A DNA stretch of 47,367 nucleotides. Source: JALZAA01 sp046724655. GTDB lineage: Bacteria; Actinomycetota; Acidimicrobiia; IMCC26256; JACDBD01. The stretch spans positions 1 to 47,367 of the forward strand of contig JBKOWY010000006.1 of the NCBI GenBank assembly GCA_046724655.1, written 5' to 3'. This document shows, piece after piece, positions 40,461-47,367 of the stretch. Within the stretch, counting starts at the first letter, position 1. Each line of letters starts with the position of its first letter. The notes under the pieces were generated by a model that did no database searches, was not told the origin of the DNA, and saw nothing but the letters and a program-made list of their open reading frames with translations. The position numbers and the translations under genes are program-made.

Positions 40461-42100
40461 TGACGCGCCGGCTCCCGCTGCTTCTGGTCCCAGAACGGGC
40501 GCTCCGAGCGGATGGGCGGGAGCGACTCGAAGTTGCGCTCGGGCGGCGGGGAGCTGGTCGTCCACTCGAGGGTCTGGCCGTCCCACGGGTCGCTGCCGGC
40601 GCGGGTGCCGTGTCGCAGCGAACGGATGACGTTCCAGACGAAGATGAGGACGGCGACGGCGAGGACGAACGACCCGATCGTCGAGACGAGGTTGAGGGCC
40701 CCGAAGTCGTCGCTTGTCTTATAGGTGACGACCCGCCGCGGCATGCCCTCCAGCCCCAGCTGGTGCTGGACGAAGAACGTCACGTTGCTCCCGATGAAGA
40801 ACAGCCAGAAATGCAACTTGCCGAGCTTGTCGCTCAGCATGCGCCCCGTGAACTTGGGGAACCAGTAGTAGATCCCGCCGAACAACGCCATGGCCAAGGC
40901 CATGAAGATGTAATGCATGTGGGCGACGATGAAGTAGGTGTCCGTCACGTTGAAGTCGATCGGCGCCATGGCCTGCTGCACGCCCGTGATGCCGCCGATC
41001 AGGAACGTGACGAGGAAGCCGATGGCGAAGAGCAGCGGCGTGCTGAACCGCAGCTGGCCGCGCCACATGGTGCCGATCCAGTTGAAGAACTTCACTCCTG
41101 TCGGGACCGCGATGAGCAGCGACAGCGCGCTGAAGAACGGCAGGAGCACCACGCCGGTGGCGAACATGTGGTGGGCCCACACGCCCACTGAGAGGCCACC
41201 GATCGCGAGGGTGGCGAAGATCAGTCCCTTGTACCCGAACACGGGCCGGCGAGAGAACACCGGGAAGATCTCGGTCACGACACCGAAGAGCGGCAGGGCG
41301 ATGATGTAGACCTCGGGGTGACCGAAGAACCAGAACATGTGCTGCCAGAGCACGGGCGTGCCGCCCTTCTCCACCTCGAAGATGTGGGCGTCGAGGTGAC
41401 GGTCAGCGAACAGCATCGCCAGTGCTGCAGTGAGCACTGGGAACGCGATGAGGATCATCGTGCTCACCACCAGCATGTTCCAGGTGAAGATCGGCATCCG
41501 GAACATGGTCATCCCCGGCGCGCGCAGCATGAAGATCGTGGTGACCAGATTCACCGCGCCCAGCACACCGGCCGTGCTCGTGACGATGACGCCGACGATC
41601 CAGAGGTCCGGTCCGACTCCGGGCGCGTAGGTGGCACCCGACAGTGGCGCGTAGGCAAACCATCCGAACTTGGCCGCTCCGCTGGCGGTCAGGAAGCCCG
41701 AGACCATCGCCAGCCCGCCGAACAGGTACAGCCAGTAAGCGAGAGCGTTGAGCCGCGGGAATGCCACGTCGGGCGCGCCTATCTGGAGCGGGACGATGTA
41801 GTTCGCGAGCCCGACCGCGAACGGCACGATAAAGAGGTAGATCATGATGCTGCCGTGCATCGTGAAGAACTCGTTGTACGTATCGGGACTCACGACGTTC
41901 AGGTCGGGTTGGGCGAGCTGCGTGCGCATCACCAGCGCGAGCACGCCGCCGGTCAGGAAGAACAAGATTCCCGTGACCATGTAGCTGAGCCCGATCACCT
42001 TGTGGTCGGTGGTCGTGAGCCAGCCAAGGATGCCCACGTTGTGGCGCGTGGGCGGCGCCGGCGCCGCGGGCGCGGCGGGCCGCTCGGCGGTGGTGGTCAC
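40457..42100 (-). CDS. ctaD: Cytochrome c oxidase subunit I
   Basis: 547 aa, twelve transmembrane helices carrying heme a and the heme a3-CuB centre. Ligand and channel motifs: TMHGSIMIYLF (heme a His), WFFGHPEVYIIALP with the D-channel Glu and the crosslinked His-Tyr, VWAHHMFATG with the CuB His pair, and TYFIVAHMHYIFMA with the a3 and a His residues. The N-terminal 20 residues are Pro/Ala-rich. The GTG start overlaps the ctaC stop and the stop overlaps the ctaF start, so the three oxidase genes are tightly coupled. Confidence 0.97.
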   Translation of the reverse strand: MTTTAERPAAPAAPAPPTRHNVGILGWLTTTDHKVIGLSYMVTGILFFLTGGVLALVMRTQLAQPDLNVVSPDTYNEFFTMHGSIMIYLFIVPFAVGLANYIVPLQIGAPDVAFPRLNALAYWLYLFGGLAMVSGFLTASGAAKFGWFAYAPLSGATYAPGVGPDLWIVGVIVTSTAGVLGAVNLVTTIFMLRAPGMTMFRMPIFTWNMLVVSTMILIAFPVLTAALAMLFADRHLDAHIFEVEKGGTPVLWQHMFWFFGHPEVYIIALPLFGVVTEIFPVFSRRPVFGYKGLIFATLAIGGLSVGVWAHHMFATGVVLLPFFSALSLLIAVPTGVKFFNWIGTMWRGQLRFSTPLLFAIGFLVTFLIGGITGVQQAMAPIDFNVTDTYFIVAHMHYIFMALAMALFGGIYYWFPKFTGRMLSDKLGKLHFWLFFIGSNVTFFVQHQLGLEGMPRRVVTYKTSDDFGALNLVSTIGSFVLAVAVLIFVWNVIRSLRHGTRAGSDPWDGQTLEWTTSSPPPERNFESLPPIRSERPFWDQKQREPARQ

Positions 42101-42816
42101 GGGGTGGCTCCGCTGGGCTCGGACTGCTGCCCCGCCACCCACGAGCGGTAGTCGGCGGGGCTCACCGCCTTGACCGTGAAGGTCATCTTGGCGTGATCGA
42201 GCCCGCAGAACTCGGCGCACTTCCCGGAGTAGGTGCCCTTATCACGCACGTTGAGGTCGAACTTGTTGGTCACCCCTGGGATCACGTCCCGCTTGAACAG
42301 GAAGTCGGGGACGTAGAACGAGTGGATCACGTCTGGCGAGGTGAGGATCAGTCGAATCGTGCGATTCACGGGCAGGACCATCGTCGGCTCTTTGTCCGGA
42401 AGCCCCGTGACGGTGATGTCCTCGTCGCGGTAGTGGAACTGCCACTGCCACTGGAAGCCCTTGACGTCGATGGTGACCGCGGGGTCGCTGGCGAGCGCGT
42501 CGACCTCCGTCTGTGTCCGGTACGCGAACGCGAACAGCACCGCCACGATCACCACCGGTACGACGGTGTAAAAGATCTCGAGCTTGATGATGTACTGCGT
42601 TTGGGTGGGCAGGTCGTCGTTGCGACGCCGGTAACGCAGGATCGCGAACAGGATCAGGCCCCACACCAGCCCGGCGACGAAGATCGCGACGATGACCGAT
42701 CCTTGCCACAGGCCGAAGATGTCGCGTCCCTGGCTGGTAGCCCCGCGCCCACCTCCGAACTCGAGGCTGCATCCTGAGAGCACCCCCACGGCGAGGACGA
42801 GGGCGACGCGCCTCAT
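42097..42816 (-). CDS. ctaC: Cytochrome c oxidase subunit II (CuA lipoprotein)
   Basis: 239 aa from MRRVALV; a GTG four codons upstream is an alternative. Lipobox LSGC places lipidation at Cys16. Two helices follow (VIVAIFVAGLVWGLILFAIL and FYTVVPVVIVAVLFAFAY), then the CuA cupredoxin domain with FQWQWQFHY and ligands His165, Cys200, Glu202, Cys204, His208 and Met211 in CAEFCGLDHAKM. There is no fused cytochrome c domain, consistent with electron delivery from the diheme QcrC. It leads ctaC-ctaD-ctaF. Confidence 0.96.
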   Translation of the reverse strand: MRRVALVLAVGVLSGCSLEFGGGRGATSQGRDIFGLWQGSVIVAIFVAGLVWGLILFAILRYRRRNDDLPTQTQYIIKLEIFYTVVPVVIVAVLFAFAYRTQTEVDALASDPAVTIDVKGFQWQWQFHYRDEDITVTGLPDKEPTMVLPVNRTIRLILTSPDVIHSFYVPDFLFKRDVIPGVTNKFDLNVRDKGTYSGKCAEFCGLDHAKMTFTVKAVSPADYRSWVAGQQSEPSGATP

Positions 42817-43041
42817 GCCGCGGGACACTACCCGCCGGCCGTTGACACCGAACGGGAGCTCATCTGAGGATGGCCGTGATCATCGGGGGCGCGCGGCGGT
42901 TCGAGCTCCGAGACCGCGACCATCTCGGTCCGGCTGCACGTCGCGGACGCGGTGGGCGTGGCGTGGGCCCGCAGGGCGAGACGGTGGCCGCGCTCTTTAC
43001 GCCCAATCTCGGCTACGTGCGCGAGGTGCGCGCCGCCTCGC

Positions 43042-44163
43042 CTACGTGATCTTGAGCTCGGGGCGGTAGATCTTCTTCGGGGCGAGCTCCGCGTCGATGC
43101 GTTCGGCGATACGTACGAACGCCTGCGATGCCTCGTCGTCGGGATCGGTCACGACGAGGGGTCGGCCCTCGTCGGCGCCGACGCGCAGCTCGGGCACCAG
43201 CGGCACCTGACCCAGCAGCGGCACGCCAAGCTGGTCGGCGAGCTCCTGGCCGCCACCAGCGCCGAACAGCTCGTACGCCTTGCCGTCGTCGCCCCGGAAC
43301 CACGACATGTTCTCGATCACGCCGATCACATCGAGGTTCACCTTCTGGGACATGTACGCGGCGCGCTGGGCGACCCGCTGCGCGGCCGGCTGCGGCGTCG
43401 TGACGATGATGACCTCGGCGCGGGGCAGGAACTGCGCCATCGACAACGCGATGTCGCCCGTGCCGGGGGGCATGTCGACCACCAGGAAGTCGGGCTCGTC
43501 CCAGTGCACGTCGGTAAGAAATTGCTCGAGCGCCTTGTGCAGCATCGGGCCCCGCCACACGACCGGCTGGTCTTCGCGAGCGAAGAAGCCCATCGAGATC
43601 AGGTTCACGCCGTTCGCCTCGGGCGGGATGATCACGTCGTCGATCACGACCGGGGCGTGATCGATCCCCAGCATGCGTGGCATCGAGAAGCCCCACACGT
43701 CCGCGTCGACGGCGGCGACGCGCTGACCGCGCTGGGCCAACGCCACCGCGAGGTTCGTGGTCACCGACGACTTTCCCACTCCGCCCTTCCCGGACGCGAT
43801 CGCGAGGACACGTGTGCGGGCGTCGGTGAACGGGTTCACGCGCGCGGGCCTGCCGTCGGCGCCGGCGGCTGCCGCATGCTCCTGGCGGAGACGGGCCGCG
43901 ACCGCCTGGCGCTGCTCGTCGTCCATCACCGTGAGGTCGACGTCGACCGACTCGACCCCATCGAGGGGCTGGACCGCCTCGGTGACGCGCCGGGTGATCT
44001 CGGGTCGCAGCGGGCAGCCGGACACGGTCAGGGCGACGGTCACGGCCACGTGCCCGCCCTCGATCGCGACCTCCTTCACCATGTCGAGGTCGACGATCGA
44101 CTGGTGCAGCTCGGGATCCTCGACCGGGCGCAGGGCCTCGAGGACGGCGGCCTCGGTGGGCAT
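43042..44163 (-). CDS. mrp: Mrp/NBP35-type Fe-S cluster carrier ATPase
   Basis: 373 aa; ATG with GGGAGGAA upstream. Residues 1-90 are a MIP18/DUF59 domain (VEDPELHQSIVDLDMVKEV, then SGCPLRPEI with Cys50). Residues of about 117-373 are a deviant P-loop ATPase with GKGGVGKSS at 125-133, AVDADVWGFS and VVDMPPGTGD. The C-terminal CxxC found in many Mrp proteins after VIENMSWF is absent; the segment reads RGDDGKAY, as in some actinobacterial homologues. It likely carries and transfers Fe-S clusters. It is divergent from the SufR-like gene by 69 bp. Confidence 0.93.
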   Translation of the reverse strand: MPTEAAVLEALRPVEDPELHQSIVDLDMVKEVAIEGGHVAVTVALTVSGCPLRPEITRRVTEAVQPLDGVESVDVDLTVMDDEQRQAVAARLRQEHAAAAGADGRPARVNPFTDARTRVLAIASGKGGVGKSSVTTNLAVALAQRGQRVAAVDADVWGFSMPRMLGIDHAPVVIDDVIIPPEANGVNLISMGFFAREDQPVVWRGPMLHKALEQFLTDVHWDEPDFLVVDMPPGTGDIALSMAQFLPRAEVIIVTTPQPAAQRVAQRAAYMSQKVNLDVIGVIENMSWFRGDDGKAYELFGAGGGQELADQLGVPLLGQVPLVPELRVGADEGRPLVVTDPDDEASQAFVRIAERIDAELAPKKIYRPELKIT

Positions 44164-44218
44164 GGGGTTCCTCCCCTCCTCGCCATCGTGCGGGCGGGAC
44201 ATTTCCACTACGGGCATA

Positions 44219-44232
44219 GGTAGAATACCGGC
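44219..44232 (+). promoter_or_regulatory. Leaderless promoter with short dyad before the SufR-like gene
   Basis: TAGAAT at 44221-44226 is followed by six bases and the ATG at 44233, a leaderless signature. A dyad GGTA-GAA-TACC (44219-44229) overlaps the -10, a plausible site for autorepression and for control of the divergent mrp. The dyad is short, so the operator call is tentative; the -10 is stronger. Confidence 0.45.
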
Positions 44233-44985
44233 ATGGCAGACGAAGCCGCGAAACACCCCCGCGGTCACGCGATCGATCTCAGCGCCGACGAGTTCAGCGC
44301 CGCCGTGAGCGCGGTCACGAGCGCCTTCGGCGACCCCACCCGCCGTGACATCTACCTCCTCGTCCGGTCGGGTGGCGACGGCGTCACCGCCGCCGAGGTC
44401 GCCGAGCGCTTCGACCTCCACCCCAACGTCGCCCGTCATCACCTCGAGAAGCTGACCGCCGGCGGCTACCTGACGGTCGAGCTGGCCCGCCACGAGACCG
44501 CGGGCCGCCCGTCGAAGCGGTACCGGGCCGGTGAGCTCGACACGTCACTGAACTTCCCGCCCCGGCGCGACGACCTACTGGCGACGTTGCTGGCGCGGGC
44601 GCTGGAGATGCTCGACCCCGACGAGGCCGCCGCCATGGCCGAGGAGGTCGGGTACGACTACGGGTTGGCCATCGCCGCCCGTATGACCCCCGAAGCCGGT
44701 GACGTCGGCGCCGGCCACCGGTCGGTGCGGGCCGCGCTGGCGACCGTCGCCGATGCGCTCACGGCCCACGGCTTCGCCGCGCACGCCGAGGCGAGCGGCG
44801 GCACGCTCCAGATCGTCGCCGAGCAGTGCCCGTTCGGCGACGCGGCCAAGAAGTACCCGCACGTCGTGTGCTCAGTCGACCGCGGCATGATCCGCGGGAT
44901 GCTCGCCGGCCTGTACGGGGACACGCACCCGCTGTTCACGGAGAGCCGCCCGGCCGGCGACGATCACTGCGTCGCCACCGTCTGA
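44233..44985 (+). CDS. SufR-like Fe-S sensing transcriptional regulator
   Basis: 250 aa. Residues of about 20-100 are a winged HTH of the ArsR/DeoR-like kind (SAFGDPTRRDIYLLVRSGG, VTAAEVAERFDLHPNVARHHLEKLTAGGYL). The C-terminal half has Cys199 in EQCPFGDAAKKYPHVVCSVD, Cys213, and Cys246 in DDHCVATV, the arrangement of the cluster-binding cysteines in SufR. SufR represses suf operons when its cluster is intact. Here the neighbours are a cysteine desulfurase (10 bp downstream) and the divergent carrier mrp, so it probably senses Fe-S supply. No sufBCD genes are visible. Confidence 0.88.
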   Translation: MADEAAKHPRGHAIDLSADEFSAAVSAVTSAFGDPTRRDIYLLVRSGGDGVTAAEVAERFDLHPNVARHHLEKLTAGGYLTVELARHETAGRPSKRYRAGELDTSLNFPPRRDDLLATLLARALEMLDPDEAAAMAEEVGYDYGLAIAARMTPEAGDVGAGHRSVRAALATVADALTAHGFAAHAEASGGTLQIVAEQCPFGDAAKKYPHVVCSVDRGMIRGMLAGLYGDTHPLFTESRPAGDDHCVATV

Positions 44986-44995
44986 CGCTGCCGTC

Positions 44996-46132
44996 ATGCG
45001 GCGGGCGTACCTCGACCACGCCTCCACCTCCCCGCTGCGCCCAGCCGCGTTCGAGGCGATGCTGCCGTACCTGCGCGAGCACCACGCCGATCCGGGACGC
45101 CTCCATTCCGAGGGGCGCGTGACGCGCGTCGCGCTCGAGGAAGCCCGCGAGCAGGTGGCGAAGCTGCTTGGCGCCCGTCCGCGCGAGGTGGTGTTCACGG
45201 CGAGCGGGACCGAAGCGATCAACACGGCGGTTTGGGGCGCGGCGGCGCGCGCCGAGGAACCCGTGCACCTGGTAACGACGGCTGTCGAGCACTCGGCCGT
45301 GCTCGACGCGTGCAACCGCAGCGGCGCCGACGTCACCGTGGTGAGCGTCGACCGGCTCGGTCGCTTCGACCCTGGTGAGGTGCTCGGCGCGGTGCAACCG
45401 AACACCGCGCTCGTCACCATTCAGCTCGCCAACCACGAGGTCGGCACGGTCGAGCCCGCGGCCGAGGTCGCCGCGGCTTGCCGCGAGCGTGGGGTGCTGG
45501 TGCACGTCGACGCGTGCATGGCGGCGGGGCACATGCCCGTCGACTTTGGCGCGCTCGGCGCCGACCTCTGCTCGGTGAGCGCGCACAAGTTCGGTGGGCC
45601 GAAGGGCGCGGGCGCACTCCTCGTGCGGCGAGGCCTCCGAGTGCCGCCGTTCGTCGTGGGCGGCGCGCAAGAGCGCGCTCGGCGCGGAGGGCTGGAGGAC
45701 GTGCCGGCGATGGTCGGCTTCGGCGCCGCCGCCGGCGAGCTCCTCGCCGATGGACGGCTCGACGCGGAGGCGCGCACGCAACGCGAGCTCACCGACCGCG
45801 TCGCCCGCGAAGTCCCGGCGCGCGTGGGTGGCGTCGTGCGCTACGGCGACCCCGAACGGCGGGCACCTCAGCTCGTCTGCCTCGGCGTCGAGGGCGTCGA
45901 GGCGGAACCGATCCTCCTCGGGCTGGACCAGGTCGGTGTGGCCGTGCACTCGGGCTCGGCCTGCTCGAGCGAGGCGCTGGAACCGTCGCCGATCCTCGCC
46001 GCGATGGGGGTCGACGCGGACCACTCGCTGCGCGTCAGCGTGGGGTGGAGCTCGACCGCCGAGGACGTCGACGCGTTCCTGGACGCGTTCCCAAGCGTGG
46101 TGGACCGGCTACGCGCGTTGCGGGCAGGCTGA
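44996..46132 (+). CDS. Cysteine desulfurase (NifS/IscS-like)
   Basis: 378 aa fold type I PLP enzyme that takes sulfur from cysteine as a persulfide. Starts MRRAYLDHASTSPLRP. PLP contacts: His99 in VEHSAV, Asn146 in ANHEVG, Asp172 in HVDACMAAGH, and Lys198 in SAHKFGGPKG. The catalytic Cys323 is in a mobile loop, SGSACSSEALEPS, typical of group I (IscS/NifS) rather than SufS. ATG ten bases after the SufR-like gene indicates one operon. The sulfur acceptor is not next to it; tRNA thiolation (a MnmA partner) is an alternative role. Confidence 0.94.
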   Translation: MRRAYLDHASTSPLRPAAFEAMLPYLREHHADPGRLHSEGRVTRVALEEAREQVAKLLGARPREVVFTASGTEAINTAVWGAAARAEEPVHLVTTAVEHSAVLDACNRSGADVTVVSVDRLGRFDPGEVLGAVQPNTALVTIQLANHEVGTVEPAAEVAAACRERGVLVHVDACMAAGHMPVDFGALGADLCSVSAHKFGGPKGAGALLVRRGLRVPPFVVGGAQERARRGGLEDVPAMVGFGAAAGELLADGRLDAEARTQRELTDRVAREVPARVGGVVRYGDPERRAPQLVCLGVEGVEAEPILLGLDQVGVAVHSGSACSSEALEPSPILAAMGVDADHSLRVSVGWSSTAEDVDAFLDAFPSVVDRLRALRAG

Positions 46133-46136
46133 CGCC

Positions 46137-46493
46137 ATGGGAGTCGTGCTGATCCTCGATTGCAACGATCTCGACCGCGAGGCCGAGTTCTGGGCGGCGG
46201 CTCTCCGGTACCAGGAGGTGTACCGCGGCGAGCCGTACCTCGTTCTCATGCCCGAGGACGGCGATGGGTCCGGGCTCGTGCTCCAGCTGCAGCGTGTCCC
46301 GGAGCCGAAGTCGGGCAAGAACCGCCTCCACCTCGACCTCCACGTCGACGCCGTCGAGCCCGAGGTCGACCGGCTCGTCGCGCTGGGCGCTCGGCCGCTG
46401 CGCGACCCGACAGTCGAGAGCGGCTTCCGGTGGCGCGTCATGGCGGACCCGGAGGGCAATGAGTTCTGCATCTGCGCCCGTTGTGCTGAGTGA
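46137..46493 (+). CDS. Glyoxalase-like (VOC) domain protein
   Basis: 118 aa, one VOC unit of the Glyoxalase_6 kind: VLILDCNDLDREAEFWAAAL at the start, KNRLHLDLHVD in the middle, and VMADPEGNEFCIC near the end. This form usually lacks the full metal triad, so catalysis is uncertain; some relatives bind drugs or small ligands. It starts four bases after the cysteine desulfurase stop and is likely cotranscribed. Its stop codon TGA overlaps the first bases of the 43-bp hairpin. Confidence 0.85.
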   Translation: MGVVLILDCNDLDREAEFWAAALRYQEVYRGEPYLVLMPEDGDGSGLVLQLQRVPEPKSGKNRLHLDLHVDAVEPEVDRLVALGARPLRDPTVESGFRWRVMADPEGNEFCICARCAE

Positions 46494-46534
46494 TGCGTCT
46501 CTCAGGCACGCTATGCGTGCCTGAGAGACGCATC
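46492..46534. terminator. 43-bp perfect hairpin, sister of 6693-6735
   Basis: Perfect 20-nt arms surround a TAT loop, with the same GATGCG ends, the same CTCA at arm positions 10-13, and the same CGC-TAT-GCG tip as the hairpin at 6693-6735. Seven arm positions differ and are compensated in the opposite arm. It follows the VOC gene directly, and the truncated LuxR remnant reads into it from the other side, with its stop codon inside the loop. Confidence 0.75.
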
Positions 46535-46615
46535 TAGAACCCCCTGTGGCGCGACCAGGCCGTGGTCGAAGGCGAACACGATGGCGGCGGCGCGGTCACG
46601 GAGGTCGATATCTCG
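46511..46615 (-). pseudogene. Remnant of a LuxR-type HTH C-terminus
   Basis: On the minus strand a 34-codon reading gives DLRDRAAAIVFAFDHGLV followed by APQG, the typical last helix and ending of LuxR/NarL response regulators, then a short tail to a stop in the hairpin loop. There is no start codon, receiver domain or the earlier HTH helices; upstream of the match the frame turns into unrelated sequence at about 46612. It reads as the 3' stub of a deleted gene. Confidence 0.6.
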
Positions 46616-46719
46616 ACCGGCTCCGGTCCGCACCGGCGTTCCGGCACTGCACCAATCGTCAGCTCAAAGAGGTCACTCGACTGTTCGACGTGGAGGAGGT
46701 GCCGTGGCGAGCGGGAAGC
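46609..46719 (+). pseudogene. Remnant of a cyclic-nucleotide-binding domain N-terminus
   Basis: The plus-strand reading YLDRLRSAPAFRHCTNRQL followed by KEVTRLFDVEEVP closely resembles the start of cNMP-binding (CRP-like) domains, where the next residues would be AG-x-x-L-x-x-EG. Here it runs into WRAGS and then unrelated sequence, with no glycine-rich phosphate cassette. The match starts at the point where the opposite-strand LuxR stub begins, so both genes were cut at one junction. Confidence 0.55.
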
Positions 46720-46748
46720 ACGGCCCCCGCTCTACGGTTGCATCCGGC

Positions 46749-47213
46749 ATGATCCCGGTGAAGCGCCTGAACCACGCCGTCCTCTACGTGCGCGATCCCG
46801 AGCGCTCTGCCGCCTTCTACCACGAGGCGTTCGGGTTCGAGGTCGTCGAGCGGATGCCCGGTTTCGCGGTCTTCATGAAGGCGGCAGGCTCGGACAACCA
46901 CCACGACCTCGGCCTCTTCTCCGTGGGTGCGAACGCGCCCGGTCCGGAACGAGGTCGGGTCGGTCTCTACCACTTGGCGTGGGAGGTGCCGTCGATCCAC
47001 GATCTCGCCTCCGGACGGGAGGTGCTCGCGCGGCTGGGCGCCCTGGTCGGCGAGAGCGACCACGGCGCCACGAAGTCCCTCTACGGCAAGGACCCCGACG
47101 GGAACGAGTTCGAGGTCATGTGGATGGTCCCCCGCGAGCACTGGGGAGAGGACGAGCATCGGGCAACCGTCGAGCCGCTCGACCTCGACGCCGAGCTCGC
47201 CCGTTGGGGCTAG
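46749..47213 (+). CDS. VOC family protein (catechol dioxygenase/glyoxalase fold)
   Basis: 154 aa with one complete VOC module pair: LNHAVLYVRDPERSAAFYHEAFGF with metal-ligand His9, LYHLAWEVPS with His75, and DPDGNEFEVMW with Glu122, the canonical His-His-Glu metal set. A metal-dependent enzyme such as an extradiol dioxygenase-like or glyoxalase-like activity is likely, substrate unknown. The ATG starts at MIPVKRLNHA; in-frame codons upstream are part of the decayed junction and should not be included. TACGGT lies ten bases upstream, so the leader is probably short. Confidence 0.88.
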   Translation: MIPVKRLNHAVLYVRDPERSAAFYHEAFGFEVVERMPGFAVFMKAAGSDNHHDLGLFSVGANAPGPERGRVGLYHLAWEVPSIHDLASGREVLARLGALVGESDHGATKSLYGKDPDGNEFEVMWMVPREHWGEDEHRATVEPLDLDAELARWG

Positions 47214-47221
47214 CGCGCGGG

Positions 47222-47367
47222 TCAGGCGCCTTCGATCTCGACCCGAACGTCGATGTGCTGGCGCAGTTCGCCGCGCTCATCGCCGGATCGGACGTCAAAC
47301 GTCTGGTCACCGCGGGCCCGGACGCGACCGTCCACGGGCAGCAGACGAGTCAGGTCCATCGTCGTCG
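47222..47367 (-). CDS. Partial hypothetical protein at the window edge
   Basis: The minus-strand reading ends GELRQHIDVRVEIEGA then TGA, and stays open to the right edge. An ATG at 47359 would give a 45-residue protein (MDLTRLLPVDGRVRARGD at its start), but the gene may begin beyond the window. The codon pattern is high-GC and plausible. No family is recognised. It is convergent with the VOC gene, eight bases apart. Confidence 0.45.
   Translation of the reverse strand, partial: TTMDLTRLLPVDGRVRARGDQTFDVRSGDERGELRQHIDVRVEIEGA

Noticed and set aside
42870..43049. A 59-codon plus-strand reading between ctaC and mrp, preceded by TTGACA at 42842
   Set aside because: No good -10 lies at the right distance, GAGG directly abuts the ATG, the sequence is Arg/Gly-rich without a motif, and the end overlaps mrp. 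I see no supported feature in 42829-43041.
1..47367. CRISPR arrays, prophage or insertion sequences
   Set aside because: I found no regularly spaced direct repeats beyond the two 114-bp tRNA-linked units, and no cas, integrase, transposase or phage structural gene.

Overview
The window is high-GC DNA with compact, mostly overlapping genes. Its gene content points to an actinobacterium, most likely of the Acidimicrobiia: a WhiB protein, the proteasome activator Bpa, a fused 2-oxoglutarate decarboxylase/dehydrogenase Kgd, class II DAHP synthase, actinobacterial Rho with a long disordered N-terminus, DUF3107, a Get3-like ATPase pair and the qcrCAB/ctaCDEF respiratory genes. The class-level placement is inference from gene content and style. 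I see no prophage, transposase, CRISPR array or plasmid function.

Layout. 1-6.7 kb: a TetR regulator with a palindrome beside its start, then rho, rpmE and a DUF1385 gene on the minus strand, an archaeal-type phosphoglycerate mutase, and a secreted PQQ-type sugar dehydrogenase lipoprotein that ends at a 43-bp perfect hairpin. 6.7-13 kb: an SDR, then the minus-strand operon argS-lysA-hom-thrC. 13-18.3 kb: a diguanylate cyclase coupled to an unknown protein, a tRNA-Arg(CCG) preceded by two 114-bp repeat units that start with copies of its own 5' end, an alpha/beta hydrolase, a degenerate DisA/DAC-like protein and an SDR. 18.3-24.1 kb: bpa-aroG-kgd. 24.1-28.6 kb: an MFS exporter/TetR pair, dapA with a small membrane protein, and a TauE/SafE permease. 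28.6-35.4 kb: a family 5 uracil-DNA glycosylase, a lipid kinase, a GDPD, whiB, and the minus-strand set DUF3107 / two Get3-like ATPases / PdtaS-type kinase. 35.4-42.8 kb: ctaG, ctaE-qcrC-qcrA-qcrB, converging on ctaC-ctaD-ctaF. 43-47.3 kb: an Fe-S island (Mrp, SufR-like regulator, cysteine desulfurase), two VOC proteins around a scar of two gene remnants, and a gene cut by the window edge.

How they work together: Asp-family amino acid genes occur at two sites (lysA-hom-thrC and dapA). The respiratory block encodes most of a cytochrome bcc-aa3 supercomplex. The Fe-S island pairs a carrier, a sulfur donor and a cluster-sensing repressor beside that block.

The least ordinary content is non-coding. 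A structured repeat of about 60 bp, here called R, occurs four times: twice fused to truncated tRNA-Arg 5' ends, and twice in short leaders where its 3' end carries the ribosome-binding site of the next gene. A second, separate family of 43-bp perfect hairpins shares its ends and loop but has compensated arm changes. The degenerate DAC-like protein two genes downstream of a diguanylate cyclase is the best protein-level lead.
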